Shown: piece after piece, positions 15,307 through 23,441 of the stretch
Layout: every line of letters starts with the position of its first letter
Position numbering within the stretch: the first letter of the stretch is position 1
From: Acidobacteriota bacterium
Lineage (GTDB): Bacteria; Acidobacteriota; Terriglobia; Bryobacterales; Bryobacteraceae
Length of the DNA: 32,560 nucleotides
Direction: 5' to 3'
Assembly (NCBI GenBank): GCA_016871095.1
Contig: VFZS01000001.1
Coordinates: 1-32,560, forward strand
Notes under the pieces: model-generated
Told to the model about the DNA's origin: nothing
Database searches by the model: none
The model's input: the letters and a program-made list of their open reading frames with translations, nothing else
Translations under genes and position numbers: made by a program

Positions 15307-16190
15307 CACCGCCTCGGCAATCCACTCATCTGCACGCCGCTCTTAGCGCGCTTCCGGTAGGCCTCTTCCGTGATGCCAAACCTCGCCGCAATCCGCTTCT
15401 GGAGCGGCGTCAGTTCGTCATCGTCTGCGCCTTCCCGCGCCGAGCCCCGCCCCCGGCTGCCGGCCTGCGCCTGGACCCGGCGCACCCGGTCCGCCTCGGT
15501 CTCCTGGCCATCGTCGCGGTCCTCCTCATCGTCCAGGTCCGCGTCGCGTTGCCGGCGCCGATCGTCCTTCGATGCTCGCCGCAGACCCAGATCCCCTTCC
15601 GCCAGTTCCGCCGCCAATTCCATCAGCATGCCGGAATCCTTGATCCCCGGGTTCTGGCTCAGTCCCTCGTACCGCCGGGCCGTGGCCTTGAAGAAATCGC
15701 TGTTCTCGTCGCCCAGATCGGGGAATCGTCCCAGCAGCCGCGCATCCTTCGTCAACTGCGTGCGCGTCTTCTCGATCTTCGCGTCGAGCTCCTCCACCCG
15801 GGCGTATCCCAGCTTCTTCAGGACCTTGTCCAGGCCTTTGACGCCCTCGCTGGTCAGCGCCTCGATGACATCGAGCTCCGGCTCTTCCTCAGTGGCATCG
15901 GCTTTAGCCGGTGGCGTTTGACCCGCGTCACCTCTCCCCCGCGCCCGCTCCGCCCAGGCCCGTTCCGACTCCTCCAGTTCCCGGATCCGCTTGCGCTCGC
16001 CCCGGATCTGCCGGCGCAGTTCCTTCAACTCCTTGTCGCGGGCGTCCTCGGCTCCTTTCTTCTCCTCGCCTTCGCCCCCTTCGCGGAGCTCCGCCGGCGG
16101 CGTCTCCTCGCCGTCCTGATCCGGCGGCGCGATCAGCGTCACGTCGTCGTCGCGCTGCCCCGTGTCCTCGTCTCTGGCTGTCCTTGGCAT
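15306..16190 (-). CDS. Scaffolding / capsid assembly protein
   Basis: 294 residues from ATG 16190; GTG 16193 is an alternative. The N-terminal 100 residues are very acidic and charged with a coiled coil (KELKELRRQIRGERKRIREL). The middle is helical (VIEALTSEGVKGLDKVLKKL). Residues 200-255 are a highly charged, disordered stretch, and the end (LTPLQKRIAARFGITEEAY) is a short helical domain like the capsid-binding tail of scaffolds. Composition, length and position two genes before the capsid genes support a scaffold. It would be expelled or cleaved on head maturation. Residues PAKA come from a copy of the palindromic core. Confidence 0.75.
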   Translation of the reverse strand: MPRTARDEDTGQRDDDVTLIAPPDQDGEETPPAELREGGEGEEKKGAEDARDKELKELRRQIRGERKRIRELEESERAWAERARGRGDAGQTPPAKADATEEEPELDVIEALTSEGVKGLDKVLKKLGYARVEELDAKIEKTRTQLTKDARLLGRFPDLGDENSDFFKATARRYEGLSQNPGIKDSGMLMELAAELAEGDLGLRRASKDDRRRQRDADLDDEEDRDDGQETEADRVRRVQAQAGSRGRGSAREGADDDELTPLQKRIAARFGITEEAYRKRAKSGVQMSGLPRR

Positions 16191-16193
16191 CAC

Positions 16194-16574
16194 TCACTTC
16201 GCCCCGGCCAGCTTCTTGCGCCAGCCGTAAGGCGTTCCCGCGTACAGGTCCAAGCGCTTCCGCTCATAGGCGTCCGAGCACTCCTGGCACAGGAGTTGGT
16301 AGATCCCGTCTTTCGGGTGGACGAACATCCGAACGTTCTCCTCAGGCGTCTCCTCGCGGAGCTGATCCCAGGTCCGCTGGCACGGGCCCTGGCAGCCTGG
16401 CGGCAACTGGCCCGCCAGCACCGTCAGCGCCGCGATGTGCCATTGGTAGCATTCCCAGCACGGGGCGACCCTCGGATCGCCTATGAATTCCCGCGGGTGC
16501 CTGCCCTTGCCGCAGAACCGGCAGCGCACCCGCGGCTGGCTCACTGTCACACGCCTGGGTATGTCGGCAGCCAT
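16194..16574 (-). CDS. Small zinc-binding protein
   Basis: 126 residues. Four cysteine pairs are visible: CRFC (about residues 18-21), CWEC (39-42), CQGPC (61-65) and CQEC (95-98), with nearby histidines (GRHP, YQWH). This should bind two zinc ions in treble-clef or ribbon style. It sits in the packaging-capsid operon immediately before the scaffold gene (2-bp spacing). Role unknown; nucleic-acid or protein binding is likely from the fold. No good Shine-Dalgarno is seen before ATG 16574. Confidence 0.65.
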   Translation of the reverse strand: MAADIPRRVTVSQPRVRCRFCGKGRHPREFIGDPRVAPCWECYQWHIAALTVLAGQLPPGCQGPCQRTWDQLREETPEENVRMFVHPKDGIYQLLCQECSDAYERKRLDLYAGTPYGWRKKLAGAK

Positions 16575-16584
16575 GGCGCAAGCT

Positions 16585-16773
16585 TTAGACCGTCCTCTCC
16601 CTCAAGATGCCCGCCGCCTGCCTCAACCGCAGCGCCACTTCCTGCGCCAGCGTGTTGCTCAGGATGATCCACCGCGCCCCTTCCGGGCTGTCCTGGACCG
16701 CCCCCAGCCGCGGCGCCTAGTCCAGGGCCTCCGCCAGACTCTCCGCCCAGACGGCCAGGTCCTCGGCTTTCAC
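16585..16773 (-). pseudogene. Small gene interrupted by an in-frame amber codon
   Basis: A frame starts at GTG 16773, overlapping the preceding stop as GTGA, and reads MKAEDLAVWAESLAEALD. It then meets TAG at 16717-16719 and continues in the same frame for 43 codons (APRLGAVQDSPEGARWII, then NTLAQEVALRLRQAAGIL) to TAA at 16585. Both halves look like parts of one helical protein of about 62 residues: DSPEGARWIILSNTLA resembles a phrase I recall from small phage proteins. Without the TAG this would be one intact coupled gene. Point mutation, readthrough, a sequencing error or two separate frames are the options. Confidence 0.55.
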
Positions 16774-16958
16774 CGCTTCCGGCTCTTCCGCACGTCGCCG
16801 CGGATCCGGGCTATCACCGCATTTGCCGCCCGGACGGCCCGGCCCTCGCTGCCCGTGCGCGCGAGCGTCTGGTTAGCTACGTCGCTCCACAGCGCCCGCT
16901 TGCCGGCCGTGTCCGCCTTCCGCGTGTGCCTCGGCGCATCCCTCGCTTTCCATGGCAT
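16770..16958 (-). CDS. Small basic phage protein (MPWKxxDAxRHT family)
   Basis: 62 residues from ATG 16958 with GAGGAG 5 bases upstream. It reads MPWKARDAPRHTRKADTAGK, then LWSDVANQTLARTGSEGRAV and a basic tail. This opening and the 'W-x-x-V-A-N-x-x-L-x-R-T-G-x-E-G-x-A-x-R-x-A-N-A' pattern are very common in small phage proteins of unknown function, usually 55-75 residues. DNA or RNA binding is plausible from its charge. Confidence 0.75.
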   Translation of the reverse strand: MPWKARDAPRHTRKADTAGKRALWSDVANQTLARTGSEGRAVRAANAVIARIRGDVRKSRKR

Positions 16959-16967
16959 GCCGGCTCC

Positions 16968-17309
16968 TCAGATTTCCAAGTCTGCCCGGGCCGTCTCGAG
17001 TGCGTCCGCGACCGTCTCGATCCGCAGGACCTGGTCAGCCAGTGCGTTCCCTAGTTCCGTCCGCGGTGCAACCCGGTTCGCTCGCACCGGTCCCTTGCGG
17101 TCGGTTGGTGCCGATACTGCCGCCAACCGCTCGCGTAGCTGCGCGGCAGCGTTCTCCAGATCCGCCACTGCATCCTTGAGTTCGAGGAGGATCCTGGGAA
17201 TCTCCCGAAGTTCGTCCTCGACGGCGCCGGTGTCGCGTATCCCCGGCTGCCGCGCGATCGACCGCTCCACCGCCTCGAAGCCCGGATCGGCTTTACTGTG
17301 CTTTGCCAC
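16968..17309 (-). CDS. Small coiled-coil protein after portal
   Basis: 113 residues from GTG 17309, with GGAGGAG 5 bases upstream. Almost entirely helical: LREIPRILLELKDAVADLEN and QLRERLAAVSAP, then LADQVLRIETVADALETARA. No catalytic motif. It overlaps the preceding gene by 17 bp and ends 9 bp before the next start. The position after portal could suit a head-assembly or clamp role, but nothing specific is seen. Confidence 0.6.
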   Translation of the reverse strand: MAKHSKADPGFEAVERSIARQPGIRDTGAVEDELREIPRILLELKDAVADLENAAAQLRERLAAVSAPTDRKGPVRANRVAPRTELGNALADQVLRIETVADALETARADLEI

Positions 17310-17553
17310 GTTTCTCCTCCCTGGCCCGGATCTCCTTCGCCAGGATCCCGGGCACTTGCAGAACTCGGCGCAGGGCCGACATCTGGCCCTGCGCGCGGTA
17401 AAGTTCCGGCGGCTCCGCCGAGATCTCCAGCGTCCCCGCCACGGTTTCGAGCATCTCGCGCACGCGCTGCTCGATCATCTGCCAGCCGCGCGTCTCCAGC
17501 GTCTGCCGGAGGTGCTCCAGGTCGGTCTTGTCCGGTGGAACCCGGATCTTCAC
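17293..17553 (-). CDS. Small conserved phage protein after portal
   Basis: 86 residues: helical, LEHLRQTLETRGWQMIEQRV, then ELYRAQGQMSALRRVLQVPG and ILAKEIRAREEK. The phrase 'GW-x-x-I ... ELYRxQG-x-x-x-A-L-R-x-V-L-x-x-P' is familiar from short proteins next to phage portal genes. Coupled to the portal gene by ATGA (17550-17553). Function unknown. Confidence 0.65.
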   Translation of the reverse strand: MKIRVPPDKTDLEHLRQTLETRGWQMIEQRVREMLETVAGTLEISAEPPELYRAQGQMSALRRVLQVPGILAKEIRAREEKRGKAQ

Positions 17554-19682
17554 ATCTGCCCTTCAGCACCAGGCGGCGCCTGGCCGCCTCCGCCAGGCGG
17601 CATCCCCAGCATCCCGAGGAGTTGCTCGGGCGCCATCTGGCCCGCGCCCTTGACGGTCTCGGCCAAGCGCTCGGCCAAGCCCGCCATGAGGCGCTTCTGT
17701 TGGAGCTGCGCGATGTGGTCCAAGCAGTGCCGTGTCAGCCGGTGGTAAGCGTCTTCGTCGCGTTGTGGATCCACTCGCGCCTCGCGCAGACGTTTGTTGT
17801 GGTCCAAGAGGTGCAGCTCGTCGTTGTCCTCCGGATGCACGGCGACGTCCTCGCCCTGGAGGCACATCGTCCACTCCTCGCGCGGATTCCGCGGCAGGCC
17901 CAGGTCCGGCGGCTCGGGCACCAGGTCGGCGAAGCGGTCGTCCCCGAACGCTTGATGGACCCGCTGAGTGATCTGCCACAGCGCCCGCGCATTCTGGGCC
18001 ACCAGCGGGTTCTGTAGATCAAGCTGATACAGCGCAAGCTGCCGGTCACGCCGCGCCTCTTTCTGGAAGTAGCTGGTGGCAAACCGGATGTCGAAGTCGT
18101 ATCGCCCGCCGCGCTCGGCTTGCGTCATCTTCGCGCCGCCGTTCGCCGTCTCGAACCACCCGCCGGCGTCCTCCTCAGTCACCCGGAAAAACAGGCTCTG
18201 TGGCGCGTACATGGAATCGAGCAGCCACACGTGGCTGGCGATGCTCGCCCAGTCCTCCTTGAGCAGAGATGTGTCCAGACCGACGCGGTAATCCCCCTCT
18301 TCGAGCAGAGCCAGGGTCTGCCGCGCAGTCCGCGGCGCGTTCGGCTGTTCCGGGGTCCGCCCGAGGCTCATATCCGTCACGTTCGTGACTCGCTCTCCAT
18401 AACCCAAGCAGGCCCGCTCCTCCAGAACGGGATACTCCAGATTGGCCCGCACCTCCAACACCCTGACCCCTGCCGGATCCGCCGTCGGAATCGCCGTCTT
18501 CGGCTCGTACGTCAACTCCTCCGGATCGAACCCCTCCGCTGGCCGGTACAAGATTACCGGGCCCACGCTGAACATCCCGGCCTCGCTGCCCATGTTGTGC
18601 GCCGCTGAGGCCTGTTTCTCCAACCGCTCGAGCAGTTCGCCGAAACCTGGGGGCCAATAGCTCCCGTCCGCGACCAGGGCGCCCTCGAGAATCGGCCGCC
18701 GCTTGGCCATCAGGGGATACATCTGCGCCAAGTCCTGCACGCCGATCGTCCTCTTAAGGTCTGGCTGGTACCGCACTAGGAGCTCCCGCTGGAACCGTTG
18801 TCGGCGGTCGTAATTCCCCGCCCTGCCGTCGCCGGCGCCGCGCTTGAGCATCCGCCACTTGCCGCACCACTCCCAGACTCGCGCCGACCCGCGGGCGCTC
18901 AGATTGCTCTCGCGGTTCACGCCCTCAGCCAGGTCCAGGTCCCGCTTCAACTCGTCGCCTGGTGTGTCTCGCCCTGGCGCCTGCTCTGCCAGCGTGACCA
19001 GGTCGTCCCAGATCTCCCCGATCCCCTGGTAGAGCGTCCCCTCGCCGCGCAGCAAGTCATCCAGCGGCTCCTGATACTTGCGAATCACGAAGCTGAAATC
19101 GTGGATCGTCTGCGCGTCTTCACCCGGCACGACCAGGTCGTCGGGGGCCAGCGGCTCGAACCCTGGGCCTTCGAAGTCGATCAACTCGACTTCGCCGCCG
19201 TCCTCTGTGGGTGCGAAGAATGTCTCTCGCAGCCACGGTCCGTAAGCGTGGGCGCGCCCGAACAGGATCTGGCGGAAGATAAAGGTGGCCGCCTTCCGCC
19301 GGATCCGCATCGACTTGAACAGGCGCCAGTGCATGTACCGCCCGATCTTGCGCACCACCCGCTGATCGCTCGGCCCGGTCGGCTCAGCGATGATCTCCGC
19401 ATCGTCTCCGAACAGCGCCATGAACTGTTTCGACCACTTCCCGAAGACCTGCCAGATGGTCAAGGGAATGCGGAAATCGGGCGCATCCTCCTCGCCGGCC
19501 ACCGGCTCGTCTTTCAGGTCGCGCCACCGCCGCAGGTAGCCCCGGAAGCGCTCCATGCGCCGATCATGGTCGCTGACCGCGCTCTGGTAGTCCTCCTCGA
19601 CGCGATCCGCCAACCGCCCCAGTTCGTTGCGGCTGAGCTTGAGTTGCGGTGCGAACGCCCGTCGGATCCGTGGCTCGGTCAT
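17550..19682 (-). CDS. Portal protein
   Basis: 710 residues from ATG 19682, chosen over GTG/ATG 19703 because it overlaps the previous stop as ATGA. The protein has the size and order of a podovirus-type portal: an N-terminal helical region (ADRVEEDYQSAVSDHDRRME), then DFRIPLTIWQVFGKWSKQFM, a central alpha/beta body with WRLFKSMRIRRKAATFIFRQ and RAHAYGPW, and a C-terminal barrel-like helical part. The tail (GMPPGGGGQAPPGAEGQM) is Gly/Pro rich. It forms the ring through which DNA enters and leaves the head. It is separated from the terminase genes by four small genes. Confidence 0.75.
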   Translation of the reverse strand: MTEPRIRRAFAPQLKLSRNELGRLADRVEEDYQSAVSDHDRRMERFRGYLRRWRDLKDEPVAGEEDAPDFRIPLTIWQVFGKWSKQFMALFGDDAEIIAEPTGPSDQRVVRKIGRYMHWRLFKSMRIRRKAATFIFRQILFGRAHAYGPWLRETFFAPTEDGGEVELIDFEGPGFEPLAPDDLVVPGEDAQTIHDFSFVIRKYQEPLDDLLRGEGTLYQGIGEIWDDLVTLAEQAPGRDTPGDELKRDLDLAEGVNRESNLSARGSARVWEWCGKWRMLKRGAGDGRAGNYDRRQRFQRELLVRYQPDLKRTIGVQDLAQMYPLMAKRRPILEGALVADGSYWPPGFGELLERLEKQASAAHNMGSEAGMFSVGPVILYRPAEGFDPEELTYEPKTAIPTADPAGVRVLEVRANLEYPVLEERACLGYGERVTNVTDMSLGRTPEQPNAPRTARQTLALLEEGDYRVGLDTSLLKEDWASIASHVWLLDSMYAPQSLFFRVTEEDAGGWFETANGGAKMTQAERGGRYDFDIRFATSYFQKEARRDRQLALYQLDLQNPLVAQNARALWQITQRVHQAFGDDRFADLVPEPPDLGLPRNPREEWTMCLQGEDVAVHPEDNDELHLLDHNKRLREARVDPQRDEDAYHRLTRHCLDHIAQLQQKRLMAGLAERLAETVKGAGQMAPEQLLGMLGMPPGGGGQAPPGAEGQM

Positions 19683-19957
19683 GGGATCCCTCGCTTCGCC
19701 CACGCCCGCGCGATCCGCCGCCGCGCCCGCCGTGGGTCGTATGGAAAGCCCTCGGTCACGGCGCCCAACGCCGCGACGAACGCGGCTCGCCTCCGCTGCT
19801 GGCGGGTGTCAAGGTTGGCGCCCGCCAGCAGTTGCCGCTGGTCAGTTCCAGGCGGCCCCAGGCGACGTATCCTCCGCAGCGCCCGCTGGCCGCGCACCCG
19901 CCACCCGTGCGCCAGGCGCACGGCCGCCGGCGTAAAATCGCGCAATCCCGCCATCAT
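19679..19957 (-). CDS. Small basic protein before portal
   Basis: 92 residues, overlapping the stop of the preceding 55-aa gene (ATGATG at 19957-19952) and the portal start (ATGA). Very rich in Arg (RRARRRIARAWAKR), helical, with one phrase (LAGANLDTRQQRRRAAFVAA) that could wrap around nucleic acid. Not recognised. Tight coupling on both sides supports a real gene. Confidence 0.5.
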   Translation of the reverse strand: MMAGLRDFTPAAVRLAHGWRVRGQRALRRIRRLGPPGTDQRQLLAGANLDTRQQRRRAAFVAALGAVTEGFPYDPRRARRRIARAWAKRGIP

Positions 19958-20121
19958 TGCCGCTTCTTGGCGTCCGCCGCGGCCACTAGGCCCACCCCGG
20001 CAGCCACCAGACCGGCATCCTCGAGGCCCGGTGCCTGCCCGTTGAGCAGCGCCATCGCCATCTTCACGACAGCGCCAACCACCGTCAGGACCCCCAGCGC
20101 CGTAGTCTTCCAGTTCGTCAT
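19954..20121 (-). CDS. 55-aa membrane protein, holin-like
   Basis: A short frame from ATG 20121 (MTNWKTTALGVLTVVGAVVK) to TGA 19954. It has one hydrophobic helix at residues 8-24, a short turn (NGQAPGLEDAG) and a second hydrophobic helix at about residues 37-48 (LVAAGVGLVAAA), ending DAKKRQ. MxNWKTT openings with two membrane helices are common among small phage proteins that are often called holin-like. It overlaps both neighbours by ATGA. The lysis role is a guess; the existence of the gene is well supported by coupling. Confidence 0.65.
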   Translation of the reverse strand: MTNWKTTALGVLTVVGAVVKMAMALLNGQAPGLEDAGLVAAGVGLVAAADAKKRQ

Positions 20122-20522
20122 TTCGGCCTCCTTCCGAGCGGTGCCAGTTCCAGCTTGCGCGGGCCCCTCAGAGCTTCCTCGATGAATTCACCGCGCTCCG
20201 CCAATGGGATCTCGTCTTCGAGCGCCATCAGTCTGACCGAGCAGAGATCAAGGAACCGCTTCTTTCCCAGGCGGTCGAACAGCTTCTCCAGGTTCTTGAT
20301 CGTCCGCTGGTTCTGCTGCGGGCCCACTACCGCCACCCAGCGCTTCCCCTCGAATGTGCCCGTAGCCTCCGGCTTGCGCCGAGCCATCCAACCCACGATG
20401 GTCTCGCGAATCGCGCCCGCTCGTTTCTCCAGCGCCTTCAGCGGCGCCAATGCCTGCTGGATGGCGCCAAGCTCGTCGATCAGCTCGGCCGATGTCGCCA
20501 CTTTTAACGGTTCCTGTTTCAT
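20118..20522 (-). CDS. Conserved phage protein, coiled-coil start
   Basis: 134 residues. N-terminal helix (AELIDELGAIQQALAPLKAL) then EKRAGAIRETIVGWMARRKP, a beta segment (GTFEGKRWVAVVGPQQNQRT) and a helix with LEKLFDRLGKKRFLDLCSVR. This is a common phage pattern (a charged helix followed by a short domain with VxVGPxxNxR) of unknown role. A Gam-like nuclease inhibitor has a similar N-terminal coiled coil, but the rest does not match well enough to call it. Coupled to the next gene by ATGA. Confidence 0.6.
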   Translation of the reverse strand: MKQEPLKVATSAELIDELGAIQQALAPLKALEKRAGAIRETIVGWMARRKPEATGTFEGKRWVAVVGPQQNQRTIKNLEKLFDRLGKKRFLDLCSVRLMALEDEIPLAERGEFIEEALRGPRKLELAPLGRRPK

Positions 20523-21139
20523 GCGGCTGCTCCTATCGCCAGCCCGTTGTTCCTTCGCTTGCGCGCGTGGCTCGCCCCCTGCGGGATCTGCGAGAGAGAT
20601 ATGGCCTTCCCGTTGTAGTACTCTCGCGTCGGAAACAACGCATACGGCGCGGTCGTCAGGAAGGCTCGGCCGAGTTTGGCTTCCAGTCGGTACACGGCGT
20701 GGAAGAAGTTCCCGCGATCAATCGCCGGCAGGTCATGGGATCCGGCCATCCTGGCTATGTGAACAAAGCGGGCCAGCACGCGCACCGAATCGCGCCATTC
20801 CAGGCGATCCAAGAAGTGGGCCTTGAAGACCTGGAAGTGGAAATCGTCGAGCTCCCTTCGCGCGATGAGGACCACATCGGCTGCGAACTCGGCGTCCTTG
20901 TGGCCCGCCACCATCCCTCCGCGCTTGATCAACTCGATCGTCAGTCGGCCATTCCAGAAGCCGATGTCTCTGGCGTACTCATAACGGTTCCAGACGCTCC
21001 GGAACACGCGGCGCAATACGCACCGGCAAAAGTCTGCTGCGCCAGGTCGGCCGAAGCGGACCACCCCGAGACCGAAACAATGCACGCACCACCGACTGCC
21101 GTTGGCCAAACCCAAATCGCGGATCTGTTCCGCCGTCAT
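20519..21139 (-). CDS. Zinc-motif phage protein, possible transcription regulator
   Basis: 206 residues. Residues 16-45 hold a zinc motif: CVHCFGLGVVRFG, then CRC (C18, C21, C38, C40). The C-terminal half has RRELDDFHFQVFKAHFLDRL and DLPAIDRGNFFHAVYRLEAK, then LGRAFLTTAPYALFP. I recall this combination from uncharacterised podovirus proteins; the RGNFFHAVYRLEAKLG helix-turn-helix-like segment is similar to the HTH of sigma or antitermination proteins. Function not established. It ends ATGA on the next gene and begins 4 bp from the terminase stop. Confidence 0.55.
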   Translation of the reverse strand: MTAEQIRDLGLANGSRWCVHCFGLGVVRFGRPGAADFCRCVLRRVFRSVWNRYEYARDIGFWNGRLTIELIKRGGMVAGHKDAEFAADVVLIARRELDDFHFQVFKAHFLDRLEWRDSVRVLARFVHIARMAGSHDLPAIDRGNFFHAVYRLEAKLGRAFLTTAPYALFPTREYYNGKAISLSQIPQGASHARKRRNNGLAIGAAA

Positions 21140-22893
21140 AGGCGTAGGCGCGTCCCGCGCGCGCTACTGCCGGATTGTCGGCGCTGCCCGTACTTGGCTG
21201 CACCCCCGGTGCCCAGGTGAGGCGGTGGCTTCGGCTTCAGTCCGAGCAGCCGCATGTCTGGCGGGGCCTGCTGGAGCCCGATCACTCCCAGCCCCAGCGC
21301 GATGACCTCGTCGTCATGGCAGCCACTCTGCGCCGCCGGCTTGCCATCGGGATGCACGACGAAGGTCCGGCATTCCGCAATAGTGTTCGGGTCGCGGATC
21401 ACGACCGCCAGCTCCCGGATCGCCCCATCGAGCGTGCTGACGAGCTGGAGCCGTGTCACAGTGGTGGTCTTCCACCCCAGGCGCAGACGCGTGCTGGTGG
21501 CCTCCGGCGCATAGAGGTCGTCTGGATCTGGCTGCCGGTGGTAGATGAGCGCCGGCGGGTACGCCTCGTGCTGTAGCTCCGTCAGCAGCGCCAGGCCCGG
21601 CCCATTGGCCTCCGGCACCAGGAACGCCCAGTTGTACCAACGGCCGAGCACTGCCACGTAACGCCCCAGCGCCGCCGGCTCGATCCGTCCGCGCAGCTTG
21701 CAGACCTGCTCGCCGGTATCGCGGTCGAGCACCGTGGCCACGCTGAAATCCGGGTCCGAGGCCCCGATCGCGCCGCGCCCGGCTGCATCAATGCCCTCGC
21801 ACACGTCGATCCCAATCACGTACTGCCGGTGCTGCCCTGGCCGCTTGTACAGCACTACCGGCCCGCGCTCCCGCTGCACGAATTGGATGTGCTTCTTCGG
21901 CCCGATCTCGACCTCCTCGAGGTCGCCCGTCGGCGCATCCCGGATCACCGGCATCCGCGCCAAGTGCTGGTGGCTGAAGCGTGGCCGCCCGCTGAATAGG
22001 AACGCCTCCTCGGGGCAGCTTGGGTACTCCTGCTTGAACGTGTCCGGGTTGTTGTCGCACTTGACCCGGATGGCCCAGCGCCGCCAGGCGAGCTGCTCGA
22101 GGCTCAGGCCGTATCGCTCCGCGAGCTCGTACTCTTCGTCGCTCAGCGAGCGCTGGAACTGGTCCGCCGGCACGTCCAGTTCGCGCCGGTACTCGGGGTG
22201 CTCCCACCAGGCGCAGAAGATCGCCGTCCATTCGCCGTCGCCGTGCGGATCGCTGGCCCGCTGCCAGAGCTGGTAGAACTCATTGCCGATCCCGTTGGCG
22301 GTGCTCTCGACCACCACCATGGTGTCCAGATCGTCTGGGACCGAGTTCATCAGCGCCGCCATCAACGTTCGCGCGTCTCGCCAGAAGCCGTACTCGCTGA
22401 GGTGCAGGTAGCGGAGGGAATGCGCGCGGCCTTTGCGCACATTGTTCGCGGTGGCCACCTTGATGTAGCTCTTGTTCGCCCAGCGCAGGATGCCCCGGTT
22501 GTCCTGCTTCAGCCGCGGCAGCCCCACCAGACCGCGGAAGGGCCGGTAGGTGTCCTGGAAGAGTTTGTAGTACCCGAAAATCTCGGTGGCGGCGTCAAGC
22601 TCATGCGCCACCACCAGGCCTTTCTGCCCGGCTTGGAAGGGGATCTCGTGGAAGAAGTGCGCCGCCGTCGCCGTCGAGACGAATACCTGGCGCGCCTTCA
22701 GGTAGACGATCCTGATCGGTTTCCGCTTGCGGCGCAGTTCCTCGACCGCTTGGCGCAGCTTCTCCGGGGCTGGCGCAAAGCTGAAGGACAGGATCTGGCC
22801 TTGCTTGTTCTGAACAGAGAGGGACTCCTCCGCGAACTTACGGTGATCGTGGAAGTCTTCGTAGAGCTCGCGCAGCTCGCGCGTTATCCGCAC
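21136..22893 (-). CDS. terL: Terminase large subunit
   Basis: 585 residues from GTG 22893. Packaging ATPase: YLKARQVFVST (residues 64-74) is the Walker A region, with F71 where family members usually have Gly (KARQxGxST). RYLHLSEYGFW (161-171) is Walker B with E167, and VVVESTANG (193-201) is the coupling motif. The nuclease domain shows VIGIDVCEG (D363), FLVPEANGPG (E428) and CHDDEVIALGLG (D527, D528), the expected RNase H-like acidic set. It cuts and pumps DNA into the head via the portal. The 3' end overlaps the next gene by 4 bp and the 5' end overlaps the sigma gene by 10 bp. Confidence 0.9.
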   Translation of the reverse strand: MRITRELRELYEDFHDHRKFAEESLSVQNKQGQILSFSFAPAPEKLRQAVEELRRKRKPIRIVYLKARQVFVSTATAAHFFHEIPFQAGQKGLVVAHELDAATEIFGYYKLFQDTYRPFRGLVGLPRLKQDNRGILRWANKSYIKVATANNVRKGRAHSLRYLHLSEYGFWRDARTLMAALMNSVPDDLDTMVVVESTANGIGNEFYQLWQRASDPHGDGEWTAIFCAWWEHPEYRRELDVPADQFQRSLSDEEYELAERYGLSLEQLAWRRWAIRVKCDNNPDTFKQEYPSCPEEAFLFSGRPRFSHQHLARMPVIRDAPTGDLEEVEIGPKKHIQFVQRERGPVVLYKRPGQHRQYVIGIDVCEGIDAAGRGAIGASDPDFSVATVLDRDTGEQVCKLRGRIEPAALGRYVAVLGRWYNWAFLVPEANGPGLALLTELQHEAYPPALIYHRQPDPDDLYAPEATSTRLRLGWKTTTVTRLQLVSTLDGAIRELAVVIRDPNTIAECRTFVVHPDGKPAAQSGCHDDEVIALGLGVIGLQQAPPDMRLLGLKPKPPPHLGTGGAAKYGQRRQSGSSARGTRLRL

Positions 22894-23441
22894 GCCGGGT
22901 ATGTCGGCAAGACGGCGTCTCGTTGCATTGCGCGTCGGAGCCGCGCGACGGCGCGCTTGTTGAGCTGGCAGGCACGGCTCTCGTTCACTCCGATGCGCTG
23001 GCCCACTTGCCGGTGAAAGAGATCCTGGCCGTAGTACAGCAGTAGCACCGTCTGATCGCGCCTGGGTAGGCCCAGGAAGGCCTTGAGCATCTGAGCCATC
23101 AGTCGCTGATGGTCCAGGTCCTCCTCGGAGATCGACTCCTCGACCAAGGCCGGTAGTTTCTCATCGAGCGGCGCCGTCGCTCGCATTTCTAGTTGGAACT
23201 GCCGCCGCCGGTACTGCTCCCACAGTCGGCCTCGCATGATGCGCCAGGCGTACCCGAGGAACGGCGTGCCATGGCTCGGGTCGTAGCGCTCCGCCGCCTC
23301 CACCAGACCCAGGCACGCCCACTGCTCGAGATCTTCGATGTCGATCCAGGGCGGCATGTGCCGCTTCGCCTGGAGCGCCACCAACCGCGCCGCCGAGCGG
23401 TACTCCAGGATGAGTTTGTCCCGCTCACCTTGGTCTTGCAT
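22884..23441 (-). CDS. Phage-encoded sigma-70-family factor
   Basis: 185 residues from ATG 23441, with AGGAG 4 bases upstream; an earlier in-frame ATG at 23465 has no such site. Residues about 32-79 are sigma region 2: IDIEDLEQWACLGLVEAAER, then FLGYAWRIMRGRLWEQYRRR, the -10 recognition and core-binding helices. Residues 125-170 are region 4: LPRRDQTVLLLYYGQDLFHR, then VGQRIGVNESRACQLNKRAV, a helix-turn-helix for the -35 element. Region 1 is absent, and region 3 is a short acidic linker, so it is a compact alternative sigma. It lies between small and large terminase, overlapping both. Inferred to redirect host RNA polymerase to phage promoters. Confidence 0.8.
   Translation of the reverse strand: MQDQGERDKLILEYRSAARLVALQAKRHMPPWIDIEDLEQWACLGLVEAAERYDPSHGTPFLGYAWRIMRGRLWEQYRRRQFQLEMRATAPLDEKLPALVEESISEEDLDHQRLMAQMLKAFLGLPRRDQTVLLLYYGQDLFHRQVGQRIGVNESRACQLNKRAVARLRRAMQRDAVLPTYPACG

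Noticed and set aside
16717-16719. TAG recoded as sense throughout the phage
   Set aside because: Several genes (ending at 1546, 2209 and 6043) stop normally at TAG, with the next gene starting directly after.
16483-17748. 421-aa plus-strand open frame
   Set aside because: Antisense to several coupled minus-strand genes with good ribosome sites; low-complexity composition.
18798-20045. 415-aa plus-strand open frame
   Set aside because: Antisense shadow of the portal gene.
20118-20522. Gam-type nuclease inhibitor call
   Set aside because: Only the N-terminal coiled coil agrees; left as unknown.
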